A stretch of 56,378 nucleotides of DNA from Bythopirellula sp. (GCA_028285205.1 JANQQA010000333.1:1-56378), one strand, 5' to 3'. Shown: positions 9,122-18,667, numbered from the stretch's first letter. Notes: a model not told the origin generated them from the letters alone. Program-made: numbers and translations.

Positions 9122-11253
9122 GCGGCCGCCTCCCGATAGAAGCGGTTGGCCAGCAGATGCTCGCTTCCCCAAACGAGCGCGACCAGTGCGATCAAGTACG
9201 GAAATAACTCCCGACCGCTCCGTCCGATGTCGACGTAGCGCTCAACGTCAGTGAGTGTGTCCGCCAGACGGACTTGCTGCTTGGGTAGGGCTTCCATCAG
9301 CGCGTCGGGATCGATGCGTTTCAGTTCGCTGACTTCGGGCAGCAAGTTCACGCTAAAACCGCGTTTGAGTTGTCCACTGGCGCCTCCGGAGGAGACGCGA
9401 TAGTTCCCCAGGTTGCGCGTGGTGCTGATGCGGATTGCATCGTCTCCGGGCGGCAAAGTGCGGCGGATCGATTGACCATCGGGTGGATACAAGACATAGC
9501 TCGATACCCGCTGGCTGGGGGGCAGATTCAAACTCACGGTCTCGCCAGCCTGAAAGCTCAGGGAATCGTTATCGCTTTGGCTGAGATAGCCCACCAGTTC
9601 GTTCATCAGCGGCACGAACGGCCATTCACCCAGCGGCAGCAGGTTCCAAGGTTCACGACCGCGCGGATTGGGCGGATCGGAGTAAGGTGTGGCCAAAGTT
9701 AGCGTGCGACCCTGACCGACCGGGCGGACCAGCAAGGCCGGTTCGTTGTTGGCGAACCGCGCGATGAGGTACGCATCTCCGACCAGCGTATCAAACTCCC
9801 AGTAGCGGAATACCGGCACAGCGTTCCAGGGGATGAGTTCCGCGTAGGGACTGAGTGCTGCCAGGGCTGGATGATCGAGCCGACGGGGACGGAGATAGGT
9901 TTCGTAACGTGATTTGCGCTTCAGCTTCGCCGGCAGCAGCTGTGTGACGGCCCCTTCGTTGAACTCGCTCGCGCGAGCGCGCTCGCCCAGGAAGATGCCT
10001 ACGCCCCCACCGTCGTTGGCATAGTCCAGCAACGATTGCCAGAGTTCTTCCGACAGCGGCGGCGGATCGAGTAGGCAAACTGCCGAGAAATCCGCGAAGT
10101 CGAGCCTGCTGGCCTCCGCGAAGCGATCGGTCGTGCATTTGAAGCGGGCGGTCGTTTGATCGGCCTCGCCCAGGGACGAGGGACTGAGCGTTTCGCGCAG
10201 ATAGAGCGTGTCGCTGCGTTGTTCGCCTAGCAACAGGACTTCCGCAGGTGGCCGCACTTCGACGGTGAAGTAGCGTTTGTTGTCAATCATCAGCGGATCG
10301 GTGTCGGGAAGTTGAACGAAGCCTTGATGCGTGCCAAGGGGTAAAGCATCTAGTTCGAACGCCGCCTGACCCTGGCCATCGTCGCTGAGATCGACGATCT
10401 GTTGGCCGCGTTTGATGGGCTCGCCCTCGGCCGGGGAAATGTACAGTTCGATCAGAGGATCGTTATCCGACCCGGCGGTGGCTACGGGTACGTCGAGACG
10501 CAGTGGTTCGCCAGGCCGCAGAATGTGCTGACGAAACTCGAGTGGACCGAGTGAGCGGTTGCTTGGCGTTTCGATGCCCACATCCACGAGGTACAGGCGA
10601 ATGTCGGGGAATTCGGCAAGCGTCTCGTTGAGTGCCGAGATTGCCGCTTCGGTCCACACCTCAGCGCTGAGGTCGCTGAATAGAAACACTTCTTGTCGGG
10701 CGTCTTCGCGATTGCTGACCAGTTCTAGGGCTTCCTGCAGCGCGTCCTCAAGCGGCCGTGGCCGGCTTTCCGGTTGCAGGTTGCGCAAGCGTGATTCCGC
10801 AGTGGCAACGTCGACCGCAAAACCACTGGTCGCACGGCTGCGATCGAGGACGGCCACTTCCGTGCCTTCGGGCAGCTTGGTGAGCAGGCCTCGGGCCATC
10901 TCGGTGGCCTGATCTTGTCGCGTCTGGTTTTCGTGGATGTATTGCATCCGCAGCGAGTTATCGACGACCAGCGCTACGGCCAGCGGCGCGCCCTCTTTAC
11001 CGCGCAGCCCGCTGCCTTTGAGCGTGGGTCGAGCGAGCGCGAACGCGAATCCTGCGATCAATCCGCAGCGTAGAGCCAGCAGCAGCAGGTGGCGAAGGTT
11101 CAGCTTACGTCGGTTGGCTTGTTGCCGTTTGCGAACAAACTGGAGCGCCGGAAACGTCAGCTGTTGCGGCTGACGGCGCATGATCAGGTGCAGCAGTATG
11201 GGTACCGCAATGAGCGAAGCGCCGGCAAGCAGTGCTGGTGTGAGAAAACCCAT
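9118..11253 (-). CDS. BatA-type membrane protein with degenerate VWA domain
   Basis: This 711-residue protein begins with the BatA N-terminal region: a hydrophobic helix, then LLHLIMRRQPQQLTFPALQF, then a second helix at about 55-75. The VWA-like domain begins with VVDNSLRM, where the MIDAS pattern DxSxS has Arg in place of the last Ser, so metal binding may be altered. The middle contains a further beta-rich section and a GATase-like region (AVCLLDPPPLSEELWQSLLDY). A C-terminal membrane helix (LFPYLIALVALVWGSEHLL) ends the protein. It is coupled by ATGA to the next gene and lies downstream of DUF58 and MoxR genes, the standard order for this family. It is probably a scaffold of an envelope complex. 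The start is ATG 11253. Confidence 0.82.
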   Translation of the reverse strand: MGFLTPALLAGASLIAVPILLHLIMRRQPQQLTFPALQFVRKRQQANRRKLNLRHLLLLALRCGLIAGFAFALARPTLKGSGLRGKEGAPLAVALVVDNSLRMQYIHENQTRQDQATEMARGLLTKLPEGTEVAVLDRSRATSGFAVDVATAESRLRNLQPESRPRPLEDALQEALELVSNREDARQEVFLFSDLSAEVWTEAAISALNETLAEFPDIRLYLVDVGIETPSNRSLGPLEFRQHILRPGEPLRLDVPVATAGSDNDPLIELYISPAEGEPIKRGQQIVDLSDDGQGQAAFELDALPLGTHQGFVQLPDTDPLMIDNKRYFTVEVRPPAEVLLLGEQRSDTLYLRETLSPSSLGEADQTTARFKCTTDRFAEASRLDFADFSAVCLLDPPPLSEELWQSLLDYANDGGGVGIFLGERARASEFNEGAVTQLLPAKLKRKSRYETYLRPRRLDHPALAALSPYAELIPWNAVPVFRYWEFDTLVGDAYLIARFANNEPALLVRPVGQGRTLTLATPYSDPPNPRGREPWNLLPLGEWPFVPLMNELVGYLSQSDNDSLSFQAGETVSLNLPPSQRVSSYVLYPPDGQSIRRTLPPGDDAIRISTTRNLGNYRVSSGGASGQLKRGFSVNLLPEVSELKRIDPDALMEALPKQQVRLADTLTDVERYVDIGRSGRELFPYLIALVALVWGSEHLLANRFYREAAA

Positions 11254-11382
11254 GGGTGAAGCCTGAATGACGAATACAGAATGACGCAGTTGCTAACCGT
11301 CAGTGCGGGAACGACGGTCTATACTTTCGTCATTGGGCCGAACTGCTTGCTATGCAGTGGGCGTCATTCGACATTTCCTTTC

Positions 11383-12279
11383 CTATCCCCAGTTGCGTCG
11401 GTTGATCAGGTATTCCATGAGCGCGCGGTCGAATTGCATGCTGGTGTCGAGTGGCACGTAGTCGATGCCGCTTTGCCGACATTCGCGCGCGTACGTCGTG
11501 CGAAAGCCTTCGATTTCTTCCAAGTACTCACTGCGATACGCATCGGCGTCGACTTCGATGGTTTCTTGCGTTTCGGGATCCTTCAGTTCGACCAGCCCTT
11601 CGAACGGAAAGGCAACCTCCGCCTGGTCGAGAACGTGAAACAGAATCACATCGTGCCCACCATGACGCAGGCGGCGCAACGCCGCGATCACTTCATCGGG
11701 TTCGGCAAGCAAATCGCTGAAGATCATCACGATACTGCTGTGCTTGAGCATCGCTGCCAGCTGGAACAAGCTGTTGCGAATGTCGGTCTTATCCTGCGGC
11801 TCGAGGTTGGCGAGTAGCGAGAGAATGTTACCAATCTGTGCTCGTTTCGACTTCGGGGCCAGGCTGTCGACGATCTTCTCACCAAACGTGACCAGCCCGA
11901 CGGGGTCTTGCTGATGGATCATCAGGTAGCACAGCGCTGCCGCCAGGCAGATTGAGTACTCGAATTTGGTAAGTTCCTGCTCGTGGCTGTACGCCATTGA
12001 GGCGCTTAAGTCCATCACCAGGTAGCCGGTCAGGTTGGTCTCGGCTTCGAACTTCTTGACGTAGTACTTATCGGTCTTAGCGTACACCAGCCAATCAATG
12101 TCGTCGGGGTCGTCGCCGTGGGTGTACTTGCGATGCTCGCTGAACTCGACCGAGAACCCGTGAAACGGACTGGCGTGCAATCCCTGCAGAAAACCCTTGA
12201 CGATAAACTGCGCACGCAGATCCAGCCGCGCAATCTGGCGGATCACTTCAGGCTTCAGATACTTTTCGACGGTGGGCAT
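11383..12279 (-). CDS. DUF58 family protein
   Basis: This is a 298-residue soluble protein with the DUF58 hallmark near residues 50-66 (RKYTHGDDPDDIDWLVYA). A VWA-like core follows, with the MIDAS DLSAS motif around residue 90 and a later IVMIFSDLLAEPDEV strand. DUF58 proteins are almost always encoded beside moxR AAA+ genes and are thought to be delivery or adaptor proteins for them. The gene is 129 bases upstream of the BatA-like gene and 62 bases downstream of the thioredoxin-like gene, all on the minus strand. It starts at ATG 12279 and has no membrane segment. The family assignment is secure and the biochemical role is only inferred from the literature on MoxR systems. Confidence 0.9.
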   Translation of the reverse strand: MPTVEKYLKPEVIRQIARLDLRAQFIVKGFLQGLHASPFHGFSVEFSEHRKYTHGDDPDDIDWLVYAKTDKYYVKKFEAETNLTGYLVMDLSASMAYSHEQELTKFEYSICLAAALCYLMIHQQDPVGLVTFGEKIVDSLAPKSKRAQIGNILSLLANLEPQDKTDIRNSLFQLAAMLKHSSIVMIFSDLLAEPDEVIAALRRLRHGGHDVILFHVLDQAEVAFPFEGLVELKDPETQETIEVDADAYRSEYLEEIEGFRTTYARECRQSGIDYVPLDTSMQFDRALMEYLINRRNWG

Positions 12280-12341
12280 GCGTTGTGTTGAACCACGGAG
12301 TCACGGGGAGCGCGGCGGCGTGACGAAGCTTAGTTTGGGAA

Positions 12342-12665
12342 TCACCAAAATTGCCACCAATTGCGTTTTTGTTGTGCGATGGAACTGATACCGAGTAGCA
12401 GTTCGCTGGCAAGCGTTTTCTCGTCTCGCAAACCCATTATGTGCCTGACTTTCGTGCCATTTCGGAAAACAACCACACATGGAATATTGACGATGCCGAG
12501 TTCCACGCACCACGCGGTATTCCGAATGTCGCTGACATCACACGCGTAGAATTCAATCCAATCAACGAGTCGCGGCTTGAGTCTCTGGATCACATCATCC
12601 ATCGGCTTGTCGGCGCGATTCCAGTCGGCCCAAAACTGGACCCCGACGTGCTCATGTCGAGCCAT
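12342..12665 (-). CDS. Thioredoxin-like protein lacking both active-site cysteines
   Basis: The frame is open back to 12782, overlapping moxR. The ATG at 12665 gives a compact 107-residue thioredoxin fold and is preferred. The conserved core is clear: FWADW at 11-15, the strand before NIPCVVVFRNG with the cis-proline at 62, and a C-terminal helix. The redox motif WCGPCK of thioredoxins is replaced by WNRADK, so both catalytic cysteines (positions 16 and 19) are Asn and Asp. The protein therefore cannot act as a dithiol oxidoreductase. It sits between moxR and DUF58 in an otherwise standard cluster, so it may be a binding or chaperone subunit of that system. It ends in NWWQFW. Alternatively it could be an unrelated insertion into the operon. 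Confidence 0.75.
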   Translation of the reverse strand: MARHEHVGVQFWADWNRADKPMDDVIQRLKPRLVDWIEFYACDVSDIRNTAWCVELGIVNIPCVVVFRNGTKVRHIMGLRDEKTLASELLLGISSIAQQKRNWWQFW

Positions 12666-12762
12666 AATCGAGTTGCAATTTTCGCCATGTATCTCTTCTG
12701 AATGAGGTCGCCAATCCTTTGTCGTGCCCACGCTGTTCTCCGTGCCCACCGTGACTCCGTGG

Positions 12763-13782
12763 TTAGCTTCCCGCCTCGGCATACTTGGGTATCTCCGGGA
12801 CCGGAATCACCTCGAGCAGCCGGGCGATCACGTCTTCGGTGGTCATGCCCTCGGCTTGGGCTTGGAAGTTGGTGCTGACGCGGTGACGCAGGACGGGGAC
12901 GGCCACTTTCTGGACGTCTTCAATGGCCACTGTGAATCGCCCGTCCATTGCGGCCAGGGCTTTGCCGCCGTGGATGAGGAACTGGCCAGCGCGGGGGCCG
13001 GCGCCCCAGTCGACCAGTTCCTGAACGAACTCGGGAGCGGAGTCGTCTTTAGGCCGTGTCGCGCGCACCAGGCTGGCTACGTACTTGATAATGTATTCGC
13101 TCACCGCGACCGAGCCGACCAGTTTCTGCAAATTGAGGATCGCGCGGGCTGACAGCACCTTGGTGATTTCGGGTTTGTCGCTACGCGTGGTGGCGGTGAG
13201 GATGCGTTCCTCTTCGTCACGTGTCGGGTAGTCGACCTTGATGTTGAACATGAAGCGGTCGAGCTGCGCTTCGGGGAGCGGATAGGTGCCTTCTTGCTCG
13301 ATCGGGTTCTGGGTGGCGATGGTGAAAAACGGTTCTGGCAGCGCGTAAGTCGTCTGGCCGATCGAAACTTCGCGTTCCTGCATCGCTTGCAGCAGCGCGG
13401 CCTGCGTCTTGGGAGGTGTACGGTTGATTTCGTCGGCCAGCAAAATGTTGGTAAACACGGGGCCTTCGACAAAACGAAAACTTCGCCGACCGTGCTCGTC
13501 TTCGTCCAGCACGTTGGTGCCGGTGATATCTGATGGCATCAGGTCGGGCGTGAATTGAATGCGTTTAAAGTTCAGATCGAGAATCTGCGAAAGCGTGCTG
13601 ACCATCAACGTTTTCGCGAGTCCTGGCACACCTTCGAGCAGACAATGGCCGCGAGTGAAGATGGCTGCGAAGATCTGCTCGATCACTTCGTCCTGCCCGA
13701 CGATGATCTTTTGCAGCTCGCGCTGCATGACTAGCCGGTGCTGCCGGAATTCCTTGAGGATGTCGCCGAGGTTGCGCGTCAA
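12763..13782 (-). CDS. MoxR family AAA+ ATPase
   Basis: This 339-residue ATPase has Walker A GVPGLAKT at 51-58 and Walker B LLADE at 114-118. The following segment, INRTPPKTQAALLQAMQE, is typical of MoxR. Sensor 1 is ATQNP at 156-160 and the arginine finger region (QLDRFMF) is near 176. The C-terminal helical lid covers the last 100 residues. The start is a TTG at 13782, supported by AAGGA seven bases upstream. MoxR ATPases work with DUF58 and VWA proteins, which follow here on the same strand, in assembly or maturation of envelope or secreted factors. It is the first gene of the cluster and faces the DUF4159 gene across a 363-base divergent region. Confidence 0.95.
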   Translation of the reverse strand: MTRNLGDILKEFRQHRLVMQRELQKIIVGQDEVIEQIFAAIFTRGHCLLEGVPGLAKTLMVSTLSQILDLNFKRIQFTPDLMPSDITGTNVLDEDEHGRRSFRFVEGPVFTNILLADEINRTPPKTQAALLQAMQEREVSIGQTTYALPEPFFTIATQNPIEQEGTYPLPEAQLDRFMFNIKVDYPTRDEEERILTATTRSDKPEITKVLSARAILNLQKLVGSVAVSEYIIKYVASLVRATRPKDDSAPEFVQELVDWGAGPRAGQFLIHGGKALAAMDGRFTVAIEDVQKVAVPVLRHRVSTNFQAQAEGMTTEDVIARLLEVIPVPEIPKYAEAGS

Positions 13783-14145
13783 AGTGTCGTCCTTGCAGGA
13801 GGAAAATACGAATGTTCAATGACTTGAAGAATGACGAACCGAGAAACACGAGAATCCTGAGCACAGCAGGAATTCGGCATGCTTTCGTCATTGGGCGTGT
13901 CGTCATTACCGCTTAACGCCAATTCTATAGCTCGCCCGACTGGCGGACAATGATCGCACTGACGCATGATTTCGACGCATTGTTTCCCCTGCTATCGCAA
14001 CTTATCATGAATCTACCGATCACTATGCGTTCTACGAGTCCCTGCCGAGCGAGCTTCCCTGGAAGAGCAACGCGTTTCTGGCCGGGCCATGGGTGTTGGC
14101 CTCGCACAGCGATCAGCAGGACCAGCTCGTATGCGGGAGAGGATC
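13783..14145. other. Divergent intergenic region between moxR and the DUF4159 gene
   Basis: This 363-base stretch should hold promoters for both directions. Its left half contains variants of ATGACGAA / TTCGTCATT (for example around 13826 and 13883), which also occur in the spacer at 11262-11375. No RNA gene or strong hairpin is evident. A possible ribosome site (GGGAGAGGA) lies just before the ATG at 14146. Confidence 0.45.
13790..13794 (-). promoter_or_regulatory. Ribosome binding site deciding the TTG start of moxR
   Basis: On the minus strand AAGGA ends seven bases before the TTG at 13782. No in-frame ATG gives a better-placed start ahead of the conserved region, so this site fixes the TTG start. 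Confidence 0.6.
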
Positions 14146-16494
14146 ATGGACAGACGCATCGCATCTTTGTTCGCCTTGGGGCTCTTCGCCGTGCCGCTGA
14201 CGGTTACGCGCTCTCAAGCACAGGCGCAGCCAGATCAGCCGCTGACAGCGGAGCGCGTCCGTGCGGCGATCGACGGGGGCGTCAAATACCTGCTGACTGA
14301 GCAAAATCCGCGAACCGGCGCGTGGAATACCTACGTCCGTCAGCGAGGCGGTGTAACGGCGCTGTGCACGTTGGCCTTGCTTAACTCGGGTGTTGAACCG
14401 AGTAACGAGCAAATCAAGAAGGCACTGGCGTTTCTTCGCAAGGTCCCACCGACACAGACCTACAGCGTGTCGTTGCAGACCATGGCGATGTGTGCGGCTT
14501 CCCCGCGCGAAGACCTCGTGCAGATTCAGAAAAATGTGAATTGGTTGGAGCAAGCGCAGCAGGAAGGTGGTGAGTGGTCGTACGGTATCGCTAAGGGCGG
14601 CCGCGGCGACAACAGCAATTCGCAATTTGCTGTCCTGGCATTGCATGAGGCGGAGCGAGTCGGCGCGACGGTCAAACCCGAAACGTGGGAGAGGGCGGCC
14701 GAATACTGGCGCAAATGCCAACAGGCGGACGGGTCGTGGGCGTACACCAAGGCAGGAGGCTCAGGTACCGGAAGTATGACTTGCGCTGGCATCGCCGCGA
14801 CCGTCATTTGCCGAGGCCGCGTCAGCAATCCGAATGCCACTGTGAAAGATGGCTTCGTGCAGTGTTGTCAGCCACAGGAAGAGGAAGATCGGCTGGAGAA
14901 CGCACTGTCCTGGCTGGGCAAGAACTTCAGGGTGCGAAGCAACCCTGGGAGTCGGGCCTGGAATTACTACTATCTTTACGGTCTGGAACGCGTCGGCCGG
15001 CTGACAGCGCGACGTCTGATTGGGGAACACGATTGGTATCGCGCTGGTGCGGAATACCTGCTGAGTCGACAAGATCAGTTCAACAACAACTGGGTTGGGC
15101 AAGGGCATGCCGAGGATCGACCGCACATCGCCACGGCGTTGGCACTGCTGTTTCTGTCGAAAGGCCGACGACCGGTGTTGATGGCGAAACTAGAGCATGG
15201 TCCGGACGGAGACTGGAACAATCACGAGAGCGATGTCGCGCACCTGACCGCGCGAGTGGAGAAGTTGTGGGGCCTAGATCTGACTTGGCAGATTTTTGAT
15301 CCGCAGGCGGCCGAGATCGACGATTTGTTGCAGGCGCCGGTGTTGTTTCTCTCCGGCAGTGAGTCACCTGAGTTGGCGGGGACCGAGGAGAAAATGCGCG
15401 GATATCTCGATCGCGGTGGATTCTTGTTTGCCGAGGCCTGTTGTGCAGACGGGAGCGATTTTGAAGAGGGGTTCCGCAGATACCTCAGTCGCGTGTTCCC
15501 AGAAAAGGAATACAAGCTGCGGCGAGCCGGACCAGAACATCCGATCTGGCGCGTAGAACAGCCCGTGCGTCCTGATTCACCCTATGTCGGTGGCTTGTGG
15601 ACCGTCGAGTACGGTTGCCGGACATGTGTGGTGTTTTCCGAGATCGACCTGTCGTGCTACTGGGAGCTCTATGGCCAAGGCCGACTGCGTAATGTCGATG
15701 AAGTCGTCGCGAACCGTTTGGCAGACGCGAATGCGATAGGCGTGAACGTCGTGGCTTACGCCACCAATCGTGAGCCGAAGGGGAAGGAGGAGTCGTTCAC
15801 CGGTGGCGGCGATCTGTTGGAGCTAAACACTGCCGGCAGTCGTGGCACGATTCAGATCGCCAAACTGCAACATGGTGGTGGCTGCAACGACGCGCCGGGC
15901 GCGCTGGTGAACCTTTTGCGCACTGCGGCCCAAGGCGATCTACAGCTACGCGTAAGCACCAACGAGTACCCTGTGCGCGCCGACGACAAGAGCCTCAAGC
16001 GGTTTCACATGGCGTTCATGCATGGGCGGCACGACTTCAAGTTCACGGCCGCGGAGCGGGCAGCACTTTACGAGTACCTGACATTTGGCGGGACGCTATT
16101 CGCCGATTCGATTTGTGCGAGCAAGGACTTCGCCACCGCGTTTCGTCGCGAGATGAAGGCGGTTTTCCCGGAAGGCAGTTTACGACGCATTCCGGTGACC
16201 GATCCGCTGTTTAGTACGGCACCTGGTGGCTACGACATCCAAAAGGTCGAACGCCGCGATCCAGCGTCGCAGCAAGCTGGTCAACCTTTGCGCACGCGCA
16301 AACGCCCAGTGGAGCCGGAACTGGAGGGCATCCAAATCGACGGGCGGTGGGCTGTTATCTTTTCGCCCTACGACATCAGTTGCGCACTGGAGCAACACGA
16401 ATCGCTCGAATGCCGCGGCTACACGCAGCAAGACGCGGCACGTATCGGCCTGAATGTGCTGATGTACACGTTGAATCCGGACGTGGGATTGTGA
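14146..16494 (+). CDS. Exported fusion of terpene-cyclase-like helical repeats and two DUF4159 domains
   Basis: The protein is 782 residues from ATG 14146, chosen because GGGAGAGGA precedes it and it opens a signal peptide (MDRRIASLFALGLFAVPLTV, cleaved near SQAQAQ). Residues 35-370 carry repeats of the prenyltransferase/squalene-oxidase type: ALAFLRKV, WLEQAQQEGGEWSYG, QQADGSWAYT and AEYLLSRQ. Two DUF4159 domains follow (about 390-540 and 580-780), each with a GGFLFAEACC or GGTLFADSIC segment and a later ELYG- or SC-containing end. DUF4159 genes usually accompany moxR-DUF58-BatA clusters, which is the case here across the divergent promoter. The repeats probably serve as a protein-binding scaffold, since no catalytic Asp-rich motif is visible. 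The role of DUF4159 is unknown. Confidence 0.85.
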   Translation: MDRRIASLFALGLFAVPLTVTRSQAQAQPDQPLTAERVRAAIDGGVKYLLTEQNPRTGAWNTYVRQRGGVTALCTLALLNSGVEPSNEQIKKALAFLRKVPPTQTYSVSLQTMAMCAASPREDLVQIQKNVNWLEQAQQEGGEWSYGIAKGGRGDNSNSQFAVLALHEAERVGATVKPETWERAAEYWRKCQQADGSWAYTKAGGSGTGSMTCAGIAATVICRGRVSNPNATVKDGFVQCCQPQEEEDRLENALSWLGKNFRVRSNPGSRAWNYYYLYGLERVGRLTARRLIGEHDWYRAGAEYLLSRQDQFNNNWVGQGHAEDRPHIATALALLFLSKGRRPVLMAKLEHGPDGDWNNHESDVAHLTARVEKLWGLDLTWQIFDPQAAEIDDLLQAPVLFLSGSESPELAGTEEKMRGYLDRGGFLFAEACCADGSDFEEGFRRYLSRVFPEKEYKLRRAGPEHPIWRVEQPVRPDSPYVGGLWTVEYGCRTCVVFSEIDLSCYWELYGQGRLRNVDEVVANRLADANAIGVNVVAYATNREPKGKEESFTGGGDLLELNTAGSRGTIQIAKLQHGGGCNDAPGALVNLLRTAAQGDLQLRVSTNEYPVRADDKSLKRFHMAFMHGRHDFKFTAAERAALYEYLTFGGTLFADSICASKDFATAFRREMKAVFPEGSLRRIPVTDPLFSTAPGGYDIQKVERRDPASQQAGQPLRTRKRPVEPELEGIQIDGRWAVIFSPYDISCALEQHESLECRGYTQQDAARIGLNVLMYTLNPDVGL

Positions 16495-16507
16495 GTTTTC
16501 CTCGTGC

Positions 16508-18667
16508 TCAGCTCGGCTCGACTGCACGAATCAGCAGCGGCAACACCAGCAAGTTCCCCACGAGACCGCCGATCATGGAGAGGCTGACGAGCGTGCCGAA
16601 GTAGATGGTCGGAATGAACTCGCTGTAGCAAAGCGTGGCGAAGCCGACGACCAGCGCCAGGGTCGCGAAAATTGCGGCGCGGCCGACGGTGGCTTGAACG
16701 GATACGAGCGCGTCGTTCAGGTTGGTTCCCTCTCGTTTGAGTCGCAAGTAGGACATGACGTAATGGATCGATCCGTCGACCGATAGGCCCAGCGATACGG
16801 CGGCGATCATCGCCGCTCCCATGTTAACCTTTACGCCGAGCCACCCCATCGCGCCGAATAGAAATAACACGGGCAGGGCGTTAGGAATCAGTGTGACCAG
16901 AGCGAGCTTGATGCTGCGGAATGCGATGGCCATCATCACGACGATCGCCACCGCCGCGACGCTGAAGGTGGTCCATTGGTCACGCAAGAGGCTCTCGATG
17001 AGCTGATTTAGCAGCACGTAATAGCCGGTCACCTCTGCATCTGGAAAGGCGGCTTGCGCCCTCTGGCGGACCTGTTCGATCAGCTGGTTCTTGTCCGCTG
17101 CCTCCAACCGTTCGGGAGACCGAAGCAGCACGCGCACCTGGATCGAATCCGCTTGTTGGTGGAAGATCGCCTCGACAAACTCCGGCAGCGTGGTCCGCAT
17201 CACCGGCAAGCCGAGCGTTCGCATCAGCTTCATTCCTCCCGCACCCGCATCGAGCACGCTGGCAATCGAAATCGCTTTGTTCAGCTGCGGTATGCTTACG
17301 AGTTCCTGCTCCAGCTGGATGACTTGATCGATATAGCCGTTACTAAGTTGGGCGACGGGTGGTAGCAGGATATCCCAGACGCCAGCGCCGCCAAAATGGT
17401 TCTCAACGAACTCGTACTGCCGAACGAGCTGGCTGTCCTGGCGAAAATTGCGTGTAAAATCCGTTTCCCGCGTGAGCCGCGCGCTGCCGATCGCGGCGAG
17501 CACAGTGAGCAGGATGCCGACAGAGGAAATCAGCATCGCATGCCGTTCCGACCAATGGAGCAATCGGTCGAGCAGCTTGCTGATCGTCCCTTCGTGAATC
17601 GGAAGGACGGAAGCCCCATCTTTTCGTGCGAGAAGCACCACCCCGGGTACGACCAGCGCCACGCTTACCAGCACCATCACGCTGCCGATCGCCATCATCA
17701 GACCGAAGTCGTGTACCGGGCCGACTTTGGAGGTCATCAGTGCCGCGAAGCCGGCCGCGTCGGTTAGGCAAGCAAAACATACTGGCGCGACGAGCAGTTT
17801 GCCTGCTTGGAGCAACGCGTCGACCGGCGCGAGTCCTTCGGCCTCGGCATTTCGATAGCGGACGATCACATGCACGACGGTCGCTACTCCGACGACCGTA
17901 ACGATTGCCGACAGCATCGAACTGACCATGCTCAGCTGCAATCCGAGTACGACTAACGTGCCGCGCGTGAGCGCCAGCGTCAGCTGCACCACTATCAAGG
18001 GCAGAAGTAACCATCGCCAACTGCGAAAGCAGGCAAAGATCGTCAGCATCAACAGCAGCGTACACCAAGTGTTCAGACGTTTCCCATCGGCCTCGAGCAG
18101 ATCGAACGCTTCTTCAATCAGCACGGGCTCGCCAACTAAGGCTCCGTCGGGCAAGTCGGAGATCAACTTGCGGAGCTCTCGCAGAGTTTCGCTGCGGGGC
18201 GGATCACCCTCTTGCGGACGCGCCAGCAAACAGACAATTCCCGCGGCATCGAGATCACGGTTGTGTGTGTATCCGGCGAACACTTCGCGCAGTTGCGCAC
18301 CTTGTCCCGTATTGTTGAAATCAGCGGCGCCGGGCGGATCGTGTATCGAGACCGCGGCAACGACGCCAGGGATTTTCTTGGCTTGGTTTGTGAGCGTCTT
18401 AATTCGAGCGAGGCTAGACGGCGATTTCAGATCATCGTCTGAGTAGACGGCCATCGCAATCTCATGCTGGCCGAAGTGTCGTTGCAACTCGCGGTACGGT
18501 TGCAAAATCGGATCGTCGTCAGCGAACATGTGTTCGATGGAGCGATCCAGTTGCAGTTGGCTTCCGACGAGTGCCGAACCAATTGCCAACACGAATCCGA
18601 GCGCTAGCAGCCCGTAGCGGAATCGCACGAGCGCGGAAAGCAATGGGGAGTTGGAATCGGCGGGCAT
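16508..18667 (-). CDS. MMPL/RND family exporter
   Basis: The protein is 719 residues from ATG 18667 (MPADSNSPLLSALVRFRYG). The frame extends to a TTG 24 codons upstream, but those codons add only a non-hydrophobic tail. The layout is typical of the MMPL/RND superfamily: one helix at the N-terminus, a large periplasmic loop with QLQLDRSIEHMFADDDP, then five helices, a second loop and five more helices. The GLSVDGSIHYVM segment near the end is a family hallmark (SxDxxIHxxxR-like). Such proteins use the proton gradient to export lipids, hopanoids or drugs. The gene is divergent from the LptD-like gene, which might suggest an envelope lipid role, but the substrate is not visible. Confidence 0.88.
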   Translation of the reverse strand: MPADSNSPLLSALVRFRYGLLALGFVLAIGSALVGSQLQLDRSIEHMFADDDPILQPYRELQRHFGQHEIAMAVYSDDDLKSPSSLARIKTLTNQAKKIPGVVAAVSIHDPPGAADFNNTGQGAQLREVFAGYTHNRDLDAAGIVCLLARPQEGDPPRSETLRELRKLISDLPDGALVGEPVLIEEAFDLLEADGKRLNTWCTLLLMLTIFACFRSWRWLLLPLIVVQLTLALTRGTLVVLGLQLSMVSSMLSAIVTVVGVATVVHVIVRYRNAEAEGLAPVDALLQAGKLLVAPVCFACLTDAAGFAALMTSKVGPVHDFGLMMAIGSVMVLVSVALVVPGVVLLARKDGASVLPIHEGTISKLLDRLLHWSERHAMLISSVGILLTVLAAIGSARLTRETDFTRNFRQDSQLVRQYEFVENHFGGAGVWDILLPPVAQLSNGYIDQVIQLEQELVSIPQLNKAISIASVLDAGAGGMKLMRTLGLPVMRTTLPEFVEAIFHQQADSIQVRVLLRSPERLEAADKNQLIEQVRQRAQAAFPDAEVTGYYVLLNQLIESLLRDQWTTFSVAAVAIVVMMAIAFRSIKLALVTLIPNALPVLFLFGAMGWLGVKVNMGAAMIAAVSLGLSVDGSIHYVMSYLRLKREGTNLNDALVSVQATVGRAAIFATLALVVGFATLCYSEFIPTIYFGTLVSLSMIGGLVGNLLVLPLLIRAVEPS

